Shown in pieces: positions 9,010 to 17,417 of a DNA stretch of 64,000 nucleotides. Under the pieces are notes generated by a model. It worked only from the letters and a program-made list of their open reading frames with translations, made no database searches and had not been told where the DNA came from. The translations under genes were made by a program, and so were the position numbers. How positions within the stretch are numbered: the first letter of the stretch is position 1; every line of letters starts with the position of its first letter. Location: the NCBI RefSeq assembly GCF_014645835.1, contig NZ_BMMM01000030.1:47768-111767 (forward strand). The letters are read 5' to 3'. The DNA is from Streptomyces albiflavescens (GTDB lineage Bacteria > Actinomycetota > Actinomycetes > Streptomycetales > Streptomycetaceae).

Positions 9010-9558
9010 CCCCGGCCACACCCAAGACAGCCCACGCCACACTGGGCCCCGAAATGGGAGCCGAGCCCGTCACACCCGCGCCTGCCAGGGACGCCGGCAG
9101 CCGGACGCGCGCGTCTGCGCACCGGCGACGTCGCCTGTGCTCCTGCGCAACCACGCCGAATAGGAAGCCTGCGCATAGCCCGACACGTCGGCGGTCCTCC
9201 TCGCGGGCAGAGGGCCGGAGCCTTCGGCGTAGCCGCCTGCCCCCTGTTCGGAGTTGCAGGGCCTGCCGCTGTGAGCGCCACTACCGGTCGGCCCCGACCC
9301 AACCACCGACCAAAGGAGCCCGACCAGGATGACGAAGCAGACACAAACGCCATGGTCGCGCTCGTGGTCGCCCGACCACGGCCCCGACCAAGACCGATTC
9401 AGTGCCTGACCGGTAGATCCGTGTGTCTCGCGGCCACCTCGTGCTCAGAAACGACGGCGATCTCAGATGCGCGCACTCCCATGAAGCCGTCGATAGCCAT
9501 GTTGGGATGTGCAGCGCAGCCCAACGAGGAAGTCGCAGTCGCCTCCTGGCGAACGAGT
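8995..9558. repeat. ~560-bp direct repeat, copy B
   Basis: This segment matches 12506-13067 along its full length, with scattered substitutions and a 2-bp length difference at the GCTGTGAGCGCC/GCTGCGCGCC site. The repeat begins at ACCAGCCCACCCTGACC, inside the last codons of the PP2C phosphatase, and ends at AACGAGT. The indel breaks every long frame, so it is probably non-coding. The two copies are direct and bracket a ~2.9-kb block holding the XRE/DUF6879 genes. No terminal inverted repeats were spotted. Confidence 0.85.
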
Positions 9559-9647
9559 CTGTCGACGCGGCCTGACATCGAACGCGAACCTCGTCCGGAC
9601 CTCTCCGGGCGGGGCTCTTGTGTGTCAGAGTCCTGACGCCTGAGCTG

Positions 9648-9776
9648 TTACGCCTCTTGCGCCCGCCAGTAGGTCACCCAGTCGTGGGCGAGCCGCGCCA
9701 TGTTCTTCTTCCAGTCCTGTGGATCGTTGCGGGCGATCTCGTCCCAGGTTCGTGCGTTCGCCTCGGAGAACGCCAT
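9648..9776 (-). CDS. possible 42-residue hypothetical ORF
   Basis: A short frame from ATG at 9776 encodes an acidic, Trp-rich peptide (ARTWDEIARNDPQDWKKNMARLAHDW). The composition looks like real protein rather than a shadow, and it could be the C-terminal tail of a lost larger gene. No family is recognised and no clear ribosome site is seen. It sits just inside the block bracketed by the two long repeats. Confidence 0.3.
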   Translation of the reverse strand: MAFSEANARTWDEIARNDPQDWKKNMARLAHDWVTYWRAQEA

Positions 9777-9835
9777 CACGGAGGGATGGGGAGCGGTTGT
9801 CCTCAAATGCAGCTGACTGACCTGCGGAAACGACG

Positions 9836-9880
9836 AAGCCCCGTCCACCTCCCAGAGGCTAGGGAAGGCAAACGGGGCTT
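9836..9880 (-). terminator. hairpin, possible terminator
   Basis: A perfect 9-bp inverted repeat, AAGCCCCGT (9836-9844) and ACGGGGCTT (9872-9880), is separated by a 27-base loop. It lies downstream of the leftward block of small genes ending at 10055. No T-run follows, which is usual in Streptomyces. Confidence 0.4.
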
Positions 9881-10054
9881 GTAACCCGCTGCGACTCACT
9901 GACGTGAGACTGGGAGAGCGGGGATACACCCCCGACCCTGGCGCCGGCGAACCAGGGGCGAGGCTCGTCACGCAGCGGGCAGGATCCGGGAGAGGCCGAC
10001 CTCACTCGACTCACCGGACCCTGCCGCCCCGCCGCGCGCCGGCGGCACGGGCCT

Positions 10055-10321
10055 CTAGCGCGCGGGCTCGGGGGGTGGCTCGTCCTCCGGTGCAGATACG
10101 GCGACGAGCCGCCAGCCGGTCTGACGCAGGAGCCTGTACCGGTCATGCGTGGGGTTGCGCCGGATGTGGACATTCGCCCACGCGCTCGCCCCGTCGGTGT
10201 CTTTGATGTCCTGCCACTCGATACACGAAGCGCATTCGACCCACCGACGGACAGGGAGATCGTCCAGCGTGGCGCGTGTACTCACTGCGGGGTACGCGAA
10301 GGTGCGGAGGGCTTCCGTCAT
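10055..10321 (-). CDS. DUF7848-like small protein
   Basis: 88 residues from ATG at 10321 behind GAAGAAGG. The stop of the preceding gene overlaps this start (ATGA), so the two are co-translated. The core VECASCIEWQDIKD followed by WANVHIRRNPTHDRYRL contains a Cys-x2-Cys and resembles the DUF7848 group of small Streptomyces proteins. These are commonly found next to XRE/DUF5753 and DUF6879 genes. Function is unknown. The family name is from memory and should be checked. Confidence 0.6.
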   Translation of the reverse strand: MTEALRTFAYPAVSTRATLDDLPVRRWVECASCIEWQDIKDTDGASAWANVHIRRNPTHDRYRLLRQTGWRLVAVSAPEDEPPPEPAR

Positions 10322-10542
10322 CGCCGCGCCTTCTTCTGACCGGGAGTGTCCTGATGGCGCCTCAACTCGACGATTAGGTCCGACGCACGGGAGAGGCCAT
10401 ACTCCAGGCTCTTCGCGTTTCGGGCGGACTTCCACTGCTTCACGAGCGCCGCGCATACATCGCACCCCGGCGTAGGTTCCGGGTCCCCGGATAGCGGGTC
10501 TGTGAGCTGAATCGGATCTCTCAGCGTCGTCTCGAGTGCCAT
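10318..10542 (-). CDS. hypothetical 74-residue protein
   Basis: 74 residues from ATG at 10542, coupled to the next gene by a 4-bp overlap. It has CDVCAALVKQW (Cys-x2-Cys), then a helical stretch ending in a basic tail GQKKARR. Small proteins of this shape regularly accompany the DUF7848-like gene in Streptomyces. No enzymatic domain is visible. A 90-bp gap separates it from the XRE gene upstream, which may hold its own promoter. Confidence 0.6.
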   Translation of the reverse strand: MALETTLRDPIQLTDPLSGDPEPTPGCDVCAALVKQWKSARNAKSLEYGLSRASDLIVELRRHQDTPGQKKARR

Positions 10543-10632
10543 CCCTACACCTCCGCGGCGGACTTTGATGCTTCGACGCTACGAGGGGGCGGCAGACGAC
10601 TTCCACGAGGTTCTATGGAATTCTGTGCAGGT

Positions 10633-11484
10633 TTAGCCGAGGGAGGTAACTGCGGCCGTGACGATTGCCCGCGCGTCTGTCCCGTAGACAGCAAGAGCGG
10701 CCAATTCCTCGAAGGCATGGGCGTATTGCGCGATCTCACCGGGCGTCGTCACGGTGACAGCGGCCGTCAGCAACTCCACATGAACGCGTGACTCGTCGAA
10801 GATGTTGAACGTCTCCAGCGTCCACATGTCCCGCGTGCGGCCGGCCGGAATGACGCCGACGGAGACCGCCGGGTACGCCATGACGGCCAGGAGATGGCCG
10901 AGTTGCCCGGCCATGGTCTCCGCTCCTCCGACGACATGCCGGAGTACGGACTCTTCCAGGAGGAAGGCTAAGCGGTGGTCCCCCTCGCGGATGATGCGTG
11001 ACCGCTCGACGCGGGCGGCTGCTGCGTCTTCCACGTCATCCGGGGTGCCGTGCACGCGCGCGATGGAGCCGAGGAGCGCAGCCGCGTACTCGTGCGTCTG
11101 GAGAAGCCCCGGGACAACGCTGGAGCTGTAGACGCGGAACAGCCGTGTGCGCTCGTAGAGCGGGACACGTGCCTCCTGGAGCCGTCGCAGCCCGGTGCGC
11201 TGCACGCGGCGCCACTCGACGTACATCGAGTCGGCCGTGCGGTTCGCCGCAATCAGGTCCGGGACCTGGTTCGCGGCGTCGCATGCGAGGCACCATGCGC
11301 GGATGTCGTCGTCGGATGGCGGCGTGGTGGCGTTCTGGATCCGTGACACCTTCGACGGCTGCCACCCCGTCCGGGCCGCGATGTCCCGACCCGTCAGCCC
11401 AGCGTCGAGGCGTATCTCTCGAAGGCGTCCGGCGATCTCGCTTCGGACAGCCTGAAGGCTGGATGACGGGTACGGGGGTGGCAT
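10633..11484 (-). CDS. XRE-family regulator with DUF5753 domain
   Basis: 283 residues from ATG at 11484. The helix-turn-helix lies near residues 15-50 (REIRLDAGLTGRDIAARTGWQPSKVSRIQN). The rest is the DUF5753 domain, with VYSSSVVPGLLQTHEYAAALL, then FLLEESVLRHVVGG and IPAGRTRDMW. These proteins are abundant in Streptomyces, often next to DUF397 or DUF6879 genes, and have been discussed as toxin-antitoxin-like or developmental regulators (Scr1-type systems). Here the DUF6879 gene is directly upstream (12-bp gap), so the two probably form one functional unit. Confidence 0.9.
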   Translation of the reverse strand: MPPPYPSSSLQAVRSEIAGRLREIRLDAGLTGRDIAARTGWQPSKVSRIQNATTPPSDDDIRAWCLACDAANQVPDLIAANRTADSMYVEWRRVQRTGLRRLQEARVPLYERTRLFRVYSSSVVPGLLQTHEYAAALLGSIARVHGTPDDVEDAAAARVERSRIIREGDHRLAFLLEESVLRHVVGGAETMAGQLGHLLAVMAYPAVSVGVIPAGRTRDMWTLETFNIFDESRVHVELLTAAVTVTTPGEIAQYAHAFEELAALAVYGTDARAIVTAAVTSLG

Positions 11485-11496
11485 CGTCGGGGGCGC

Positions 11497-12021
11497 TTAG
11501 ATCCTGAAGTCCTCGTGCGGGATGGCTCGCTCCCAGACTGCCTCGAAGGCCTCTGCGTGGCGCTTCACGACGTCCGGTGCGTCCTCCATCGCGTGCCCGA
11601 CGAACGCTCCGTCGCCGGAGAAGAGTCCGAAGCGGATGAGCCGCCCGTCGAAGAGCCATAGGTCGTTGCCCGGGAGCAGCAGATCTGACGCCAGGCGCCG
11701 CGGGAGCCACCGGACATCTTCGCCGGCCGCGATGTTCTGCGGCGTGCACGAGTGCTCGAACCGGATGTAGTCGCTCACAGGCTCCGACACCACACGGGCG
11801 CGACGGACGACAACTCCACGGCTCACAGCGTCGGCCGCCGTGGTGTGGAAGTCGTTCCACCACGTTGCCCGGTCGGCCAGGTCGTACCGGTGTCCCGCGA
11901 GCCAGGACGCGAAGTCCTCGTCCTCTTCCGCAACCCCGTAAACGTCGCGCATCTCCAGGTGCACGGCCGATCGTCGACAACCCGCCAGCAGCTCAGCGAA
12001 GGGCGGAACCTTCTGCGGCAT
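11497..12021 (-). CDS. DUF6879 family protein
   Basis: 174 residues from ATG at 12021. It has the features of the DUF6879 group: an N-terminal acidic helix region (HLEMRDVYGVAEEDEDFASWLAG), a central RARVVSEPVSDYIRFEHSCT, then RWLPRR and LPGNDLWLFDGRLIRFGLFSGDG. The family is found almost only in actinomycetes beside XRE/DUF5753 regulators. Its biochemical role is unknown; a partner or target of the regulator is a reasonable inference. Its start lies inside the 3' end of the small gene upstream (29-bp overlap). Confidence 0.8.
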   Translation of the reverse strand: MPQKVPPFAELLAGCRRSAVHLEMRDVYGVAEEDEDFASWLAGHRYDLADRATWWNDFHTTAADAVSRGVVVRRARVVSEPVSDYIRFEHSCTPQNIAAGEDVRWLPRRLASDLLLPGNDLWLFDGRLIRFGLFSGDGAFVGHAMEDAPDVVKRHAEAFEAVWERAIPHEDFRI

Positions 12022-12235
12022 CGCACGCCTCCCTGATCACGTCCATCATGCGGGCGGGCAGCCTGACGACTGCCTCAGTGTCGGGAATGGGCCCCGTGGA
12101 CAGGCATTCTTCCTCAAGAGTGTCGTCCGCCTTCCAGCCCTGGAACACGAACTCTTGCTTCTCCTCGTCGAGCCACACCGTCGGGCAGTTGTCCCCATTG
12201 GTGTTGGGGTCCTTCGCGATGAACCGTAGCGCCAT
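11993..12235 (-). CDS. hypothetical 80-residue protein
   Basis: 80 residues from ATG at 12235, picked because GGAGG lies 5 bases upstream; longer in-frame starts lack this. It reads MALRFIAKDPNTNGDNCPTVWLDEE, then FVFQGWKADD, then ARMMDVIREAC. Short proteins of this form lead DUF6879-XRE operons in Streptomyces and are of unknown function. It overlaps the DUF6879 gene by 29 bp in a different frame, so it likely opens the leftward operon. About 270 bp of gene-poor DNA separates it from repeat copy C. Confidence 0.65.
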   Translation of the reverse strand: MALRFIAKDPNTNGDNCPTVWLDEEKQEFVFQGWKADDTLEEECLSTGPIPDTEAVVRLPARMMDVIREACDAAEGSALR

Positions 12236-12505
12236 GATGACCTCCGAGGGCACGTGGATTGCGCAATGTTCTACGAACATCACGCCCACGGGTGGCGCCG
12301 TCAAGGGGGCGTTACACGCCAGCAGTTCGGCGCGCTGCTAGTCGAAGTCGACCCCGAACGCGGCGTCTGAATGGCAGAACGCGCAGACCCATAGCTGTCC
12401 GTCGACGATTGCCACGCGCGCGTCCATCCCGCTCACCGCGCGCGACAGGGGGCCTGCCAGGTTGCAGTCAGCAGTGTGGACGGACGCGGGTACGGGACCG
12501 TCGGA

Positions 12506-13067
12506 ACCAGCCCACCCTGACCCCGGCCACACCCAAGACAGTGCACGCCACACTGGGCCCCCGGAAAGGGAGCCGGGCCCGTCACACCTGTGCCGGTCAG
12601 GCACGCCGGCAGCCGGACGCGCGCGTCTGCGCACCGTCGACGTCGCCTGCGCTCCTGCGCAACCACGCCGAAAAGGTAGCCTGCGCATAGCCCGACGCGT
12701 CCGCGGTCCCCCACGTGGGCAGAGGGCCGGAGTCTTCGGCGTAGCCGCCTGCCCCCTGTTCGGAGTTGCAGGGCCTGCCGCTGCGCGCCACTACCGGTCG
12801 GCCCCGACCCAACCACCGACCAAGGGAGCCCGACCAGGATGACGAAGCAGACACAATGGCCACGATTGCGCGCGCGGTCGCCCGACCACGGCCCTGACCA
12901 AGACCGATTCAATGCCTGACCGGTAGATCCGTGTGCCTCGCGGCCAACTCGTACGCAGAACGACGGCGAGCTCAGATGCGCGCACTCTCATGAAGCCATC
13001 GATAGCCATGCTGGGATGCGCAGCGCAGCCCAACGAGGAAGTCGCAGTCGCCTCCTGGCAAACGAGT
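12506..13067. repeat. ~560-bp direct repeat, copy C
   Basis: Full-length partner of 8995-9558, in the same orientation, 3.5 kb away. It starts at ACCAGCCCACCCTGACC and ends at AACGAGT. Compared with copy B it has many point differences and one 2-bp deletion, so the duplication is not recent. Upstream of it (12338-12505) a minus-strand frame ends in DGQLWVCAFCHSDAAFG, which may be a scrap of a zinc-binding protein. Confidence 0.85.
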
Positions 13068-13884
13068 CGTGCGCTGCGTAGCTGCGCAGTCGTCTCCGGC
13101 GCCCAGTGCGCACGGTGCGCACGCCCTTCTGTGGCCGGGTGCGCAGCGTTCGTCTGATGTCCGCAGCAGGCGTTCTCCGACCAACCGGTGATCCGGATGA
13201 AGCGGGTCCCGGTGGTGTGCCCGATCTGCTCGGGTCCCTCGCCACGCAGCACGGCAACGTCCCTCCGCATCGGCAGGCCGGGCGCCGGGCTGGACATGGT
13301 GAAAAGTGAGCTGTCTCCCGTGAGCAGCGATGGTGAGGCGCCAACGGTTGAACCATCTGTTGCGGCAACTCTTGAACCTAACTGTTGCGTCAACGGTTCC
13401 CCACCTTCTCTCAACACCTGTGCGTAGGCACAGGTCAGCCCCCTCTTGAGGCGTGGTCGGGGAGCTGACATCCCCTCTGCTGCCGCTGCTCCCATGCCCG
13501 GTGGAGAAGAAAGAAGGGTGGTGGGCGGGCTGGGTCGGCGCGGCGGCCTCGGGGATCGGGGCCGGTTCAACATGGTTGCGCGTCGGCGGCGGCCTCCGCG
13601 CTGGCCGCTGACGCGGCTTGAGAGGGGGGAGCGGCGAGGTGCTGGAGAGGGCTGTGAATTGGCGACCTCGACGGTCCGCGCTGCGACCCGGTTGGGCGGT
13701 AGGTCCACAGCCAGGCATCAGCTCGCAGCATCCTGCAGTCCCGAGCTTTGCGGCACCTCCAGTGGCCGCACGCCTCGGCCCGCTCGCGGGCGGTCGGACG
13801 TCGGCGCGGTGAGTTTCGTAACGCGCCCAATACACCGGTCATCTGATCGATCCCACGGACCGCCACATGCGCCACTGTCGAAGC
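13068..13884. other. ~800-bp gap with no convincing gene
   Basis: Long open frames exist on both strands, but none shows a recognisable domain or a consistent codon pattern. Near 13340-13400 there is a cluster of related short words (CAACGGTTGAACC, GTTGCGGCAACTC and GTTGCGTCAACGGTT) that could be operator-like repeats. Nothing else stands out. This is probably decayed accessory DNA plus the promoter of the dioxygenase gene. Confidence 0.4.
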
Positions 13885-14709
13885 ATGACTGATACCCCCC
13901 ACCCCATATCCGCGGAGCCGGAGCGCGCCCCTGAGCCCGCAAACGGTCCGGCCCGCGCAACGCGCAGATCTGTCATCGCCACCCTGGGCGGCGCGACCCT
14001 CGGAGTGGCCGCCCTCGGGCTGACGGGCTCCGCGACCGCACAGACGACCGCTGCCACGGACCGGAACGCCGCGGCCCAGTTACCCGCCCGGCCGGCCGCC
14101 GCCTGCGTCCTCACGCCCGAACAGACCGAGGGGCCCTACTACTTGGACCTGGAAACGGTCCGCAAGAACATCACTGAAGGCAAGGCCGGCGTGCCGCTCA
14201 CCCTCCGCGTCACGGTGATCGACACCAGGACCTGCTCCCCGCTGCCCAGCACGGCGGTCGACATCTGGCACTGTGACGCGCTGGGGATCTACTCGGGATA
14301 CGTGGCCGGTGGTTCCACTCCGGACACGACCTTCCTGCGTGGCGTGCAACTGACCGACTCCGCCGGTGTCGCGGAATTCACCGCGATTTACCCGGGCTGG
14401 TACGTCGGCCGTGCCCTGCACATCCACGTCAAGACACATGTCGGCGGGACGGTTTCCGGCGGGGTGTACCGGGGAGGCCATGTGTCCCATACCGGCCAGC
14501 TCTACTTCCCGGAGACGTACAACAGCAGGGTCGCCGCCCTGGCCCCCTACCGGAACAACACGGCCACCCGCACGCTCAACGCGCGAGACGGCATCTACCG
14601 CAACGGCGGATCGTCGACCCTGCTGACCATCACACCGGTGGGCAGCGACCTCAGCAAGGGAGTGACCGGAGCCGTCGTGCTCGGCATAGATCCCGCCGCC
14701 ACACCCTGA
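13885..14709 (+). CDS. secreted intradiol ring-cleavage dioxygenase-like protein
   Basis: 274 residues from ATG at 13885 (one earlier in-frame ATG is less likely). The N-terminus carries a Tat signal with twin arginines (ATRRSVIATLGGATLG, RR at 27-28), so it is exported folded. The catalytic domain has EQTEGPYYLD, DIWHCDALGIYSGY and YPGWYVGRALHIHVK, which supply the Tyr/Tyr/His/His iron ligands of intradiol (catechol- or protocatechuate-type) dioxygenases. Exported members of this group are frequent in Streptomyces; their natural substrates are poorly known. It is a single gene with a divergent or intergenic space on both sides. Confidence 0.85.
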   Translation: MTDTPHPISAEPERAPEPANGPARATRRSVIATLGGATLGVAALGLTGSATAQTTAATDRNAAAQLPARPAAACVLTPEQTEGPYYLDLETVRKNITEGKAGVPLTLRVTVIDTRTCSPLPSTAVDIWHCDALGIYSGYVAGGSTPDTTFLRGVQLTDSAGVAEFTAIYPGWYVGRALHIHVKTHVGGTVSGGVYRGGHVSHTGQLYFPETYNSRVAALAPYRNNTATRTLNARDGIYRNGGSSTLLTITPVGSDLSKGVTGAVVLGIDPAATP

Positions 14710-14852
14710 CGCGCACTCACGAGCGGTAGTCGGTTCACTTCGAAGGTCCCGGCTACCGCTGGTGTGTCGTCAACGGCCGCCGTGCGCGCGCGAAGGGACA
14801 CGCAGATGGACTCGATGGTTTCGTCCCTGGAACGTGCGGCCAGGAATCGGGG

Positions 14853-17354
14853 ATGAGCCGGAGTCGAACGTGTGAGGTGTGCGGCGCAGCGCTGACCCCG
14901 AGACCGCACGGCGGTCGACCGGCTCGCTACTGCTCCAACGCGTGCAGACAGCGGGCGCTCAGGCAACGGGCGGCGCGCGGGGATTCCCGCCGGTCCCAGT
15001 CGACAGCGTCACCGGCCTCATCTGCCGCGTCGACCGCTGTCTCCTCGGCCGCCCGCGGCCGTGACCTGCCACGGGCGCTCGACTCCTTCGTCGGCCGACG
15101 GCAGGAACTGTCGCGCCTGCGCACCCTGCCAAGGACCTCACGGTTGGTCACGCTGACCGGTGCCGGCGGCGTCGGCAAGACGCGCCTGGCGCTGGAGTTC
15201 GCCAAGGGCCTGCCCGGCCGTAACGGACGTGTCGACCTGGTCGAACTCGACTCGCTGCAGGACGGCGCTCTGTTGGCGCAGTCGGTGGCCGCCGCGTTGG
15301 CCGTGGGCGAAGGGGCGGGACGAACCGGCGTCGACGTTCTGGTCCGCGCGATCGGCGACGCTTCCCGGCTGTTGATTCTGGACAATTGCGAGCATCTGGC
15401 CGAGCAGTGTGCCCGGCTGATCGCGGTCCTCCTCGGCCGCTGCCCTCGGCTACGGATCCTGGCCACCAGCCGGGAGGCCCTGCGGGTACCCGGCGAGATC
15501 GTGTTCAAGGTCGGTGAGCTTCCCCTACCGCCGGCCGACGCCGGGGAGGACCCGATAGCCCTGCTGCGATCGGATGCCGTCCGGCTGTTCGTCGAACGTG
15601 CCTCGAGTTGTGCACCCGGATTCACGCTCCACCGTGGCAACGGCCGGGCCGTTGCCGAGATCTGCAGCCGACTGGACGGCCTGACACTTGCCATCGAACT
15701 GGCGGCTCGCCGGGTCGGCACCCTTCCACTGAATGACATCCTGGCCGGACTGGACGACCAGCTGTCGCTCCTGACCGACGGAAGCAGAATCGGGCCGCCA
15801 CGCCACAGCGGACTGGCCGCCGCGATCGACTGGAGCCATAGGCTGCTTGATCCGGCGGAGCAGGCCGTCTTCCGGCGCCTCGCGGTCCTCGTCGGCGGGT
15901 TCGACACCGCTGCGGCGCAGGCGGTCTGCGCCGGCGACGGCATCGCACCGCGGCAGACACTCCGCGTCCTGTGCGCCCTTGAGGCCAAGTCCCTCATCGC
16001 ACGGGTGCCTGGAGACGCGCAGCCCACGCGATTCAGACAGTTGGGCGCCATCCGTGTCTACGCGATGCAGCGCCTGCACGCATCCGGCGAGCTGCACACC
16101 ACTCGGCAACGGGCCACCGAGTGGCTGATCGCTCTGGCGGACCGGGTGAGCGACGAGGTGTTCGCCGACCAGGCCGGCGGCCCGCTGACCGTGGAACGGG
16201 ACAATCTCGCGGCGGCCCTGGCCTGGACGGTCGGCAGCGACGGCTCTTCGCACCTGCGGCTTGCGCTGGAACTGGCTCGGGTGCACTTCGAGCAGGAGCA
16301 GCCGTCGGCCGCCCGTTCGCTGCTGAGCGGACTTCTGCAGGAGGCCGACGGCCGGGCGTTCGGCGGTGCGGTGTTGGCACTCGCCGCGCGCGTGGCGTGC
16401 CAGCAGGCCGACCTGGCACACGCACTGTGCCTGGGCGAGCAGGCGGTCGACATGGAGCGCACCCGTGCCCGTCCCGCCGGTCTTGCCAACGCCCTGGACG
16501 CGCGAGCCGCGGCACGGCTGTGCCGCGGCGAATTCGGCGCGGCCGTCGCGGACCTGCGCGAGTGCCTGGACATCGTCGCCGCGCTCGGCAAACCGCACGA
16601 CACCGCGTGGTGCACCCATCACCTGGCCTGGGCGCTGCTCCAAGCCGGCCGGGAACTCGAGGCCGACTTGCTTATGTCCCGCTGCCTGCCGGTGCTCAGG
16701 GAGCACGCCCCGTGGAGCCGGGTCGCGGCCGCTCTGCACACCGCGGGCGCCGTGCGGCTGGCTCTGGGCCGGCTGGAAAGTGCCGAGGCTCTGTTCACCG
16801 AAGTGCTGCGGATCGTCCCCGAAGCAAGTTTCCACGCTCTGTACCCCATTGAGGGCCTGGCCCTCGTGGCCGCCGAGAGTGGCGACCTGCAGCGGGCCTT
16901 ACGACTTTACGAGGCGACGGCGCAGGCACGCCGCGGGTTGGACACCGAGCCCGAGGCTCCATGGCGACGCCAGGTGGAACAGACGGCGACTCGTGCGAGG
17001 ACGCGGCTGTCGGCGGCCGCGCGGGACGCGGCCGTCAGCGGCGGTCATCGGCTGCGCGGGGACCGACTTGTCGCGTACGCCCTGCGGAAAAGGGGCGGTG
17101 GCCACCGAACGGCGACGGACGCCGTACAACTCGTCGACGACCAGTCCACGCTCACCGCAAGAGAGTTCATGGTGGCCGAACTGGTCGCCGACGGACTGAC
17201 CAACCGGCACATCGCGGACCGGCTCGGTCTTTCGATACGTACGGTCGCCACGCATCTGGACAAGGTCCGCGACAAGCTGGGCGTACGATCGCGCACGCAG
17301 ATCGCCTTGTGGGTGGCCGCACGGGCCATGGACGGGCGCACTTCCTTGCGATGA
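14853..17354 (+). CDS. LuxR/AAA regulator with N-terminal zinc-finger-like motif
   Basis: 833 residues from ATG at 14853. Residues 7-31 have CEVCGAAL...RYCSNACRQR, a four-Cys finger-like motif fused to the front. An NB-ARC/AAA-type ATPase follows, with Walker A GAGGVGKT (103-110), LLILDNCEH as Walker B, and LATSREALRVPGE. Then come TPR-like helices. The C-terminus ends in a LuxR helix-turn-helix (LTAREFMVAELVADGLTNRHIADRLGLSIRTVATHLDKVRDKLG). It is a large ATP-dependent transcription activator. Neighbours are a dioxygenase upstream and a convergent polyamine transporter downstream; neither is an assured target. Confidence 0.88.
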   Translation: MSRSRTCEVCGAALTPRPHGGRPARYCSNACRQRALRQRAARGDSRRSQSTASPASSAASTAVSSAARGRDLPRALDSFVGRRQELSRLRTLPRTSRLVTLTGAGGVGKTRLALEFAKGLPGRNGRVDLVELDSLQDGALLAQSVAAALAVGEGAGRTGVDVLVRAIGDASRLLILDNCEHLAEQCARLIAVLLGRCPRLRILATSREALRVPGEIVFKVGELPLPPADAGEDPIALLRSDAVRLFVERASSCAPGFTLHRGNGRAVAEICSRLDGLTLAIELAARRVGTLPLNDILAGLDDQLSLLTDGSRIGPPRHSGLAAAIDWSHRLLDPAEQAVFRRLAVLVGGFDTAAAQAVCAGDGIAPRQTLRVLCALEAKSLIARVPGDAQPTRFRQLGAIRVYAMQRLHASGELHTTRQRATEWLIALADRVSDEVFADQAGGPLTVERDNLAAALAWTVGSDGSSHLRLALELARVHFEQEQPSAARSLLSGLLQEADGRAFGGAVLALAARVACQQADLAHALCLGEQAVDMERTRARPAGLANALDARAAARLCRGEFGAAVADLRECLDIVAALGKPHDTAWCTHHLAWALLQAGRELEADLLMSRCLPVLREHAPWSRVAAALHTAGAVRLALGRLESAEALFTEVLRIVPEASFHALYPIEGLALVAAESGDLQRALRLYEATAQARRGLDTEPEAPWRRQVEQTATRARTRLSAAARDAAVSGGHRLRGDRLVAYALRKRGGGHRTATDAVQLVDDQSTLTAREFMVAELVADGLTNRHIADRLGLSIRTVATHLDKVRDKLGVRSRTQIALWVAARAMDGRTSLR

Positions 17355-17417
17355 GTTCCGCGAGGGGTCCAAGTGACCCGCTGCAAGACCACCTCGAAGC
17401 GCCTGTCCCGGTAGTCC

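Noticed and set aside
12791..13708. 305-codon minus-strand frame running from repeat copy C to the left of the dioxygenase gene
   Set aside because: No recognisable domain; it depends on a repeat whose two copies differ by a frame-breaking 2-bp indel.
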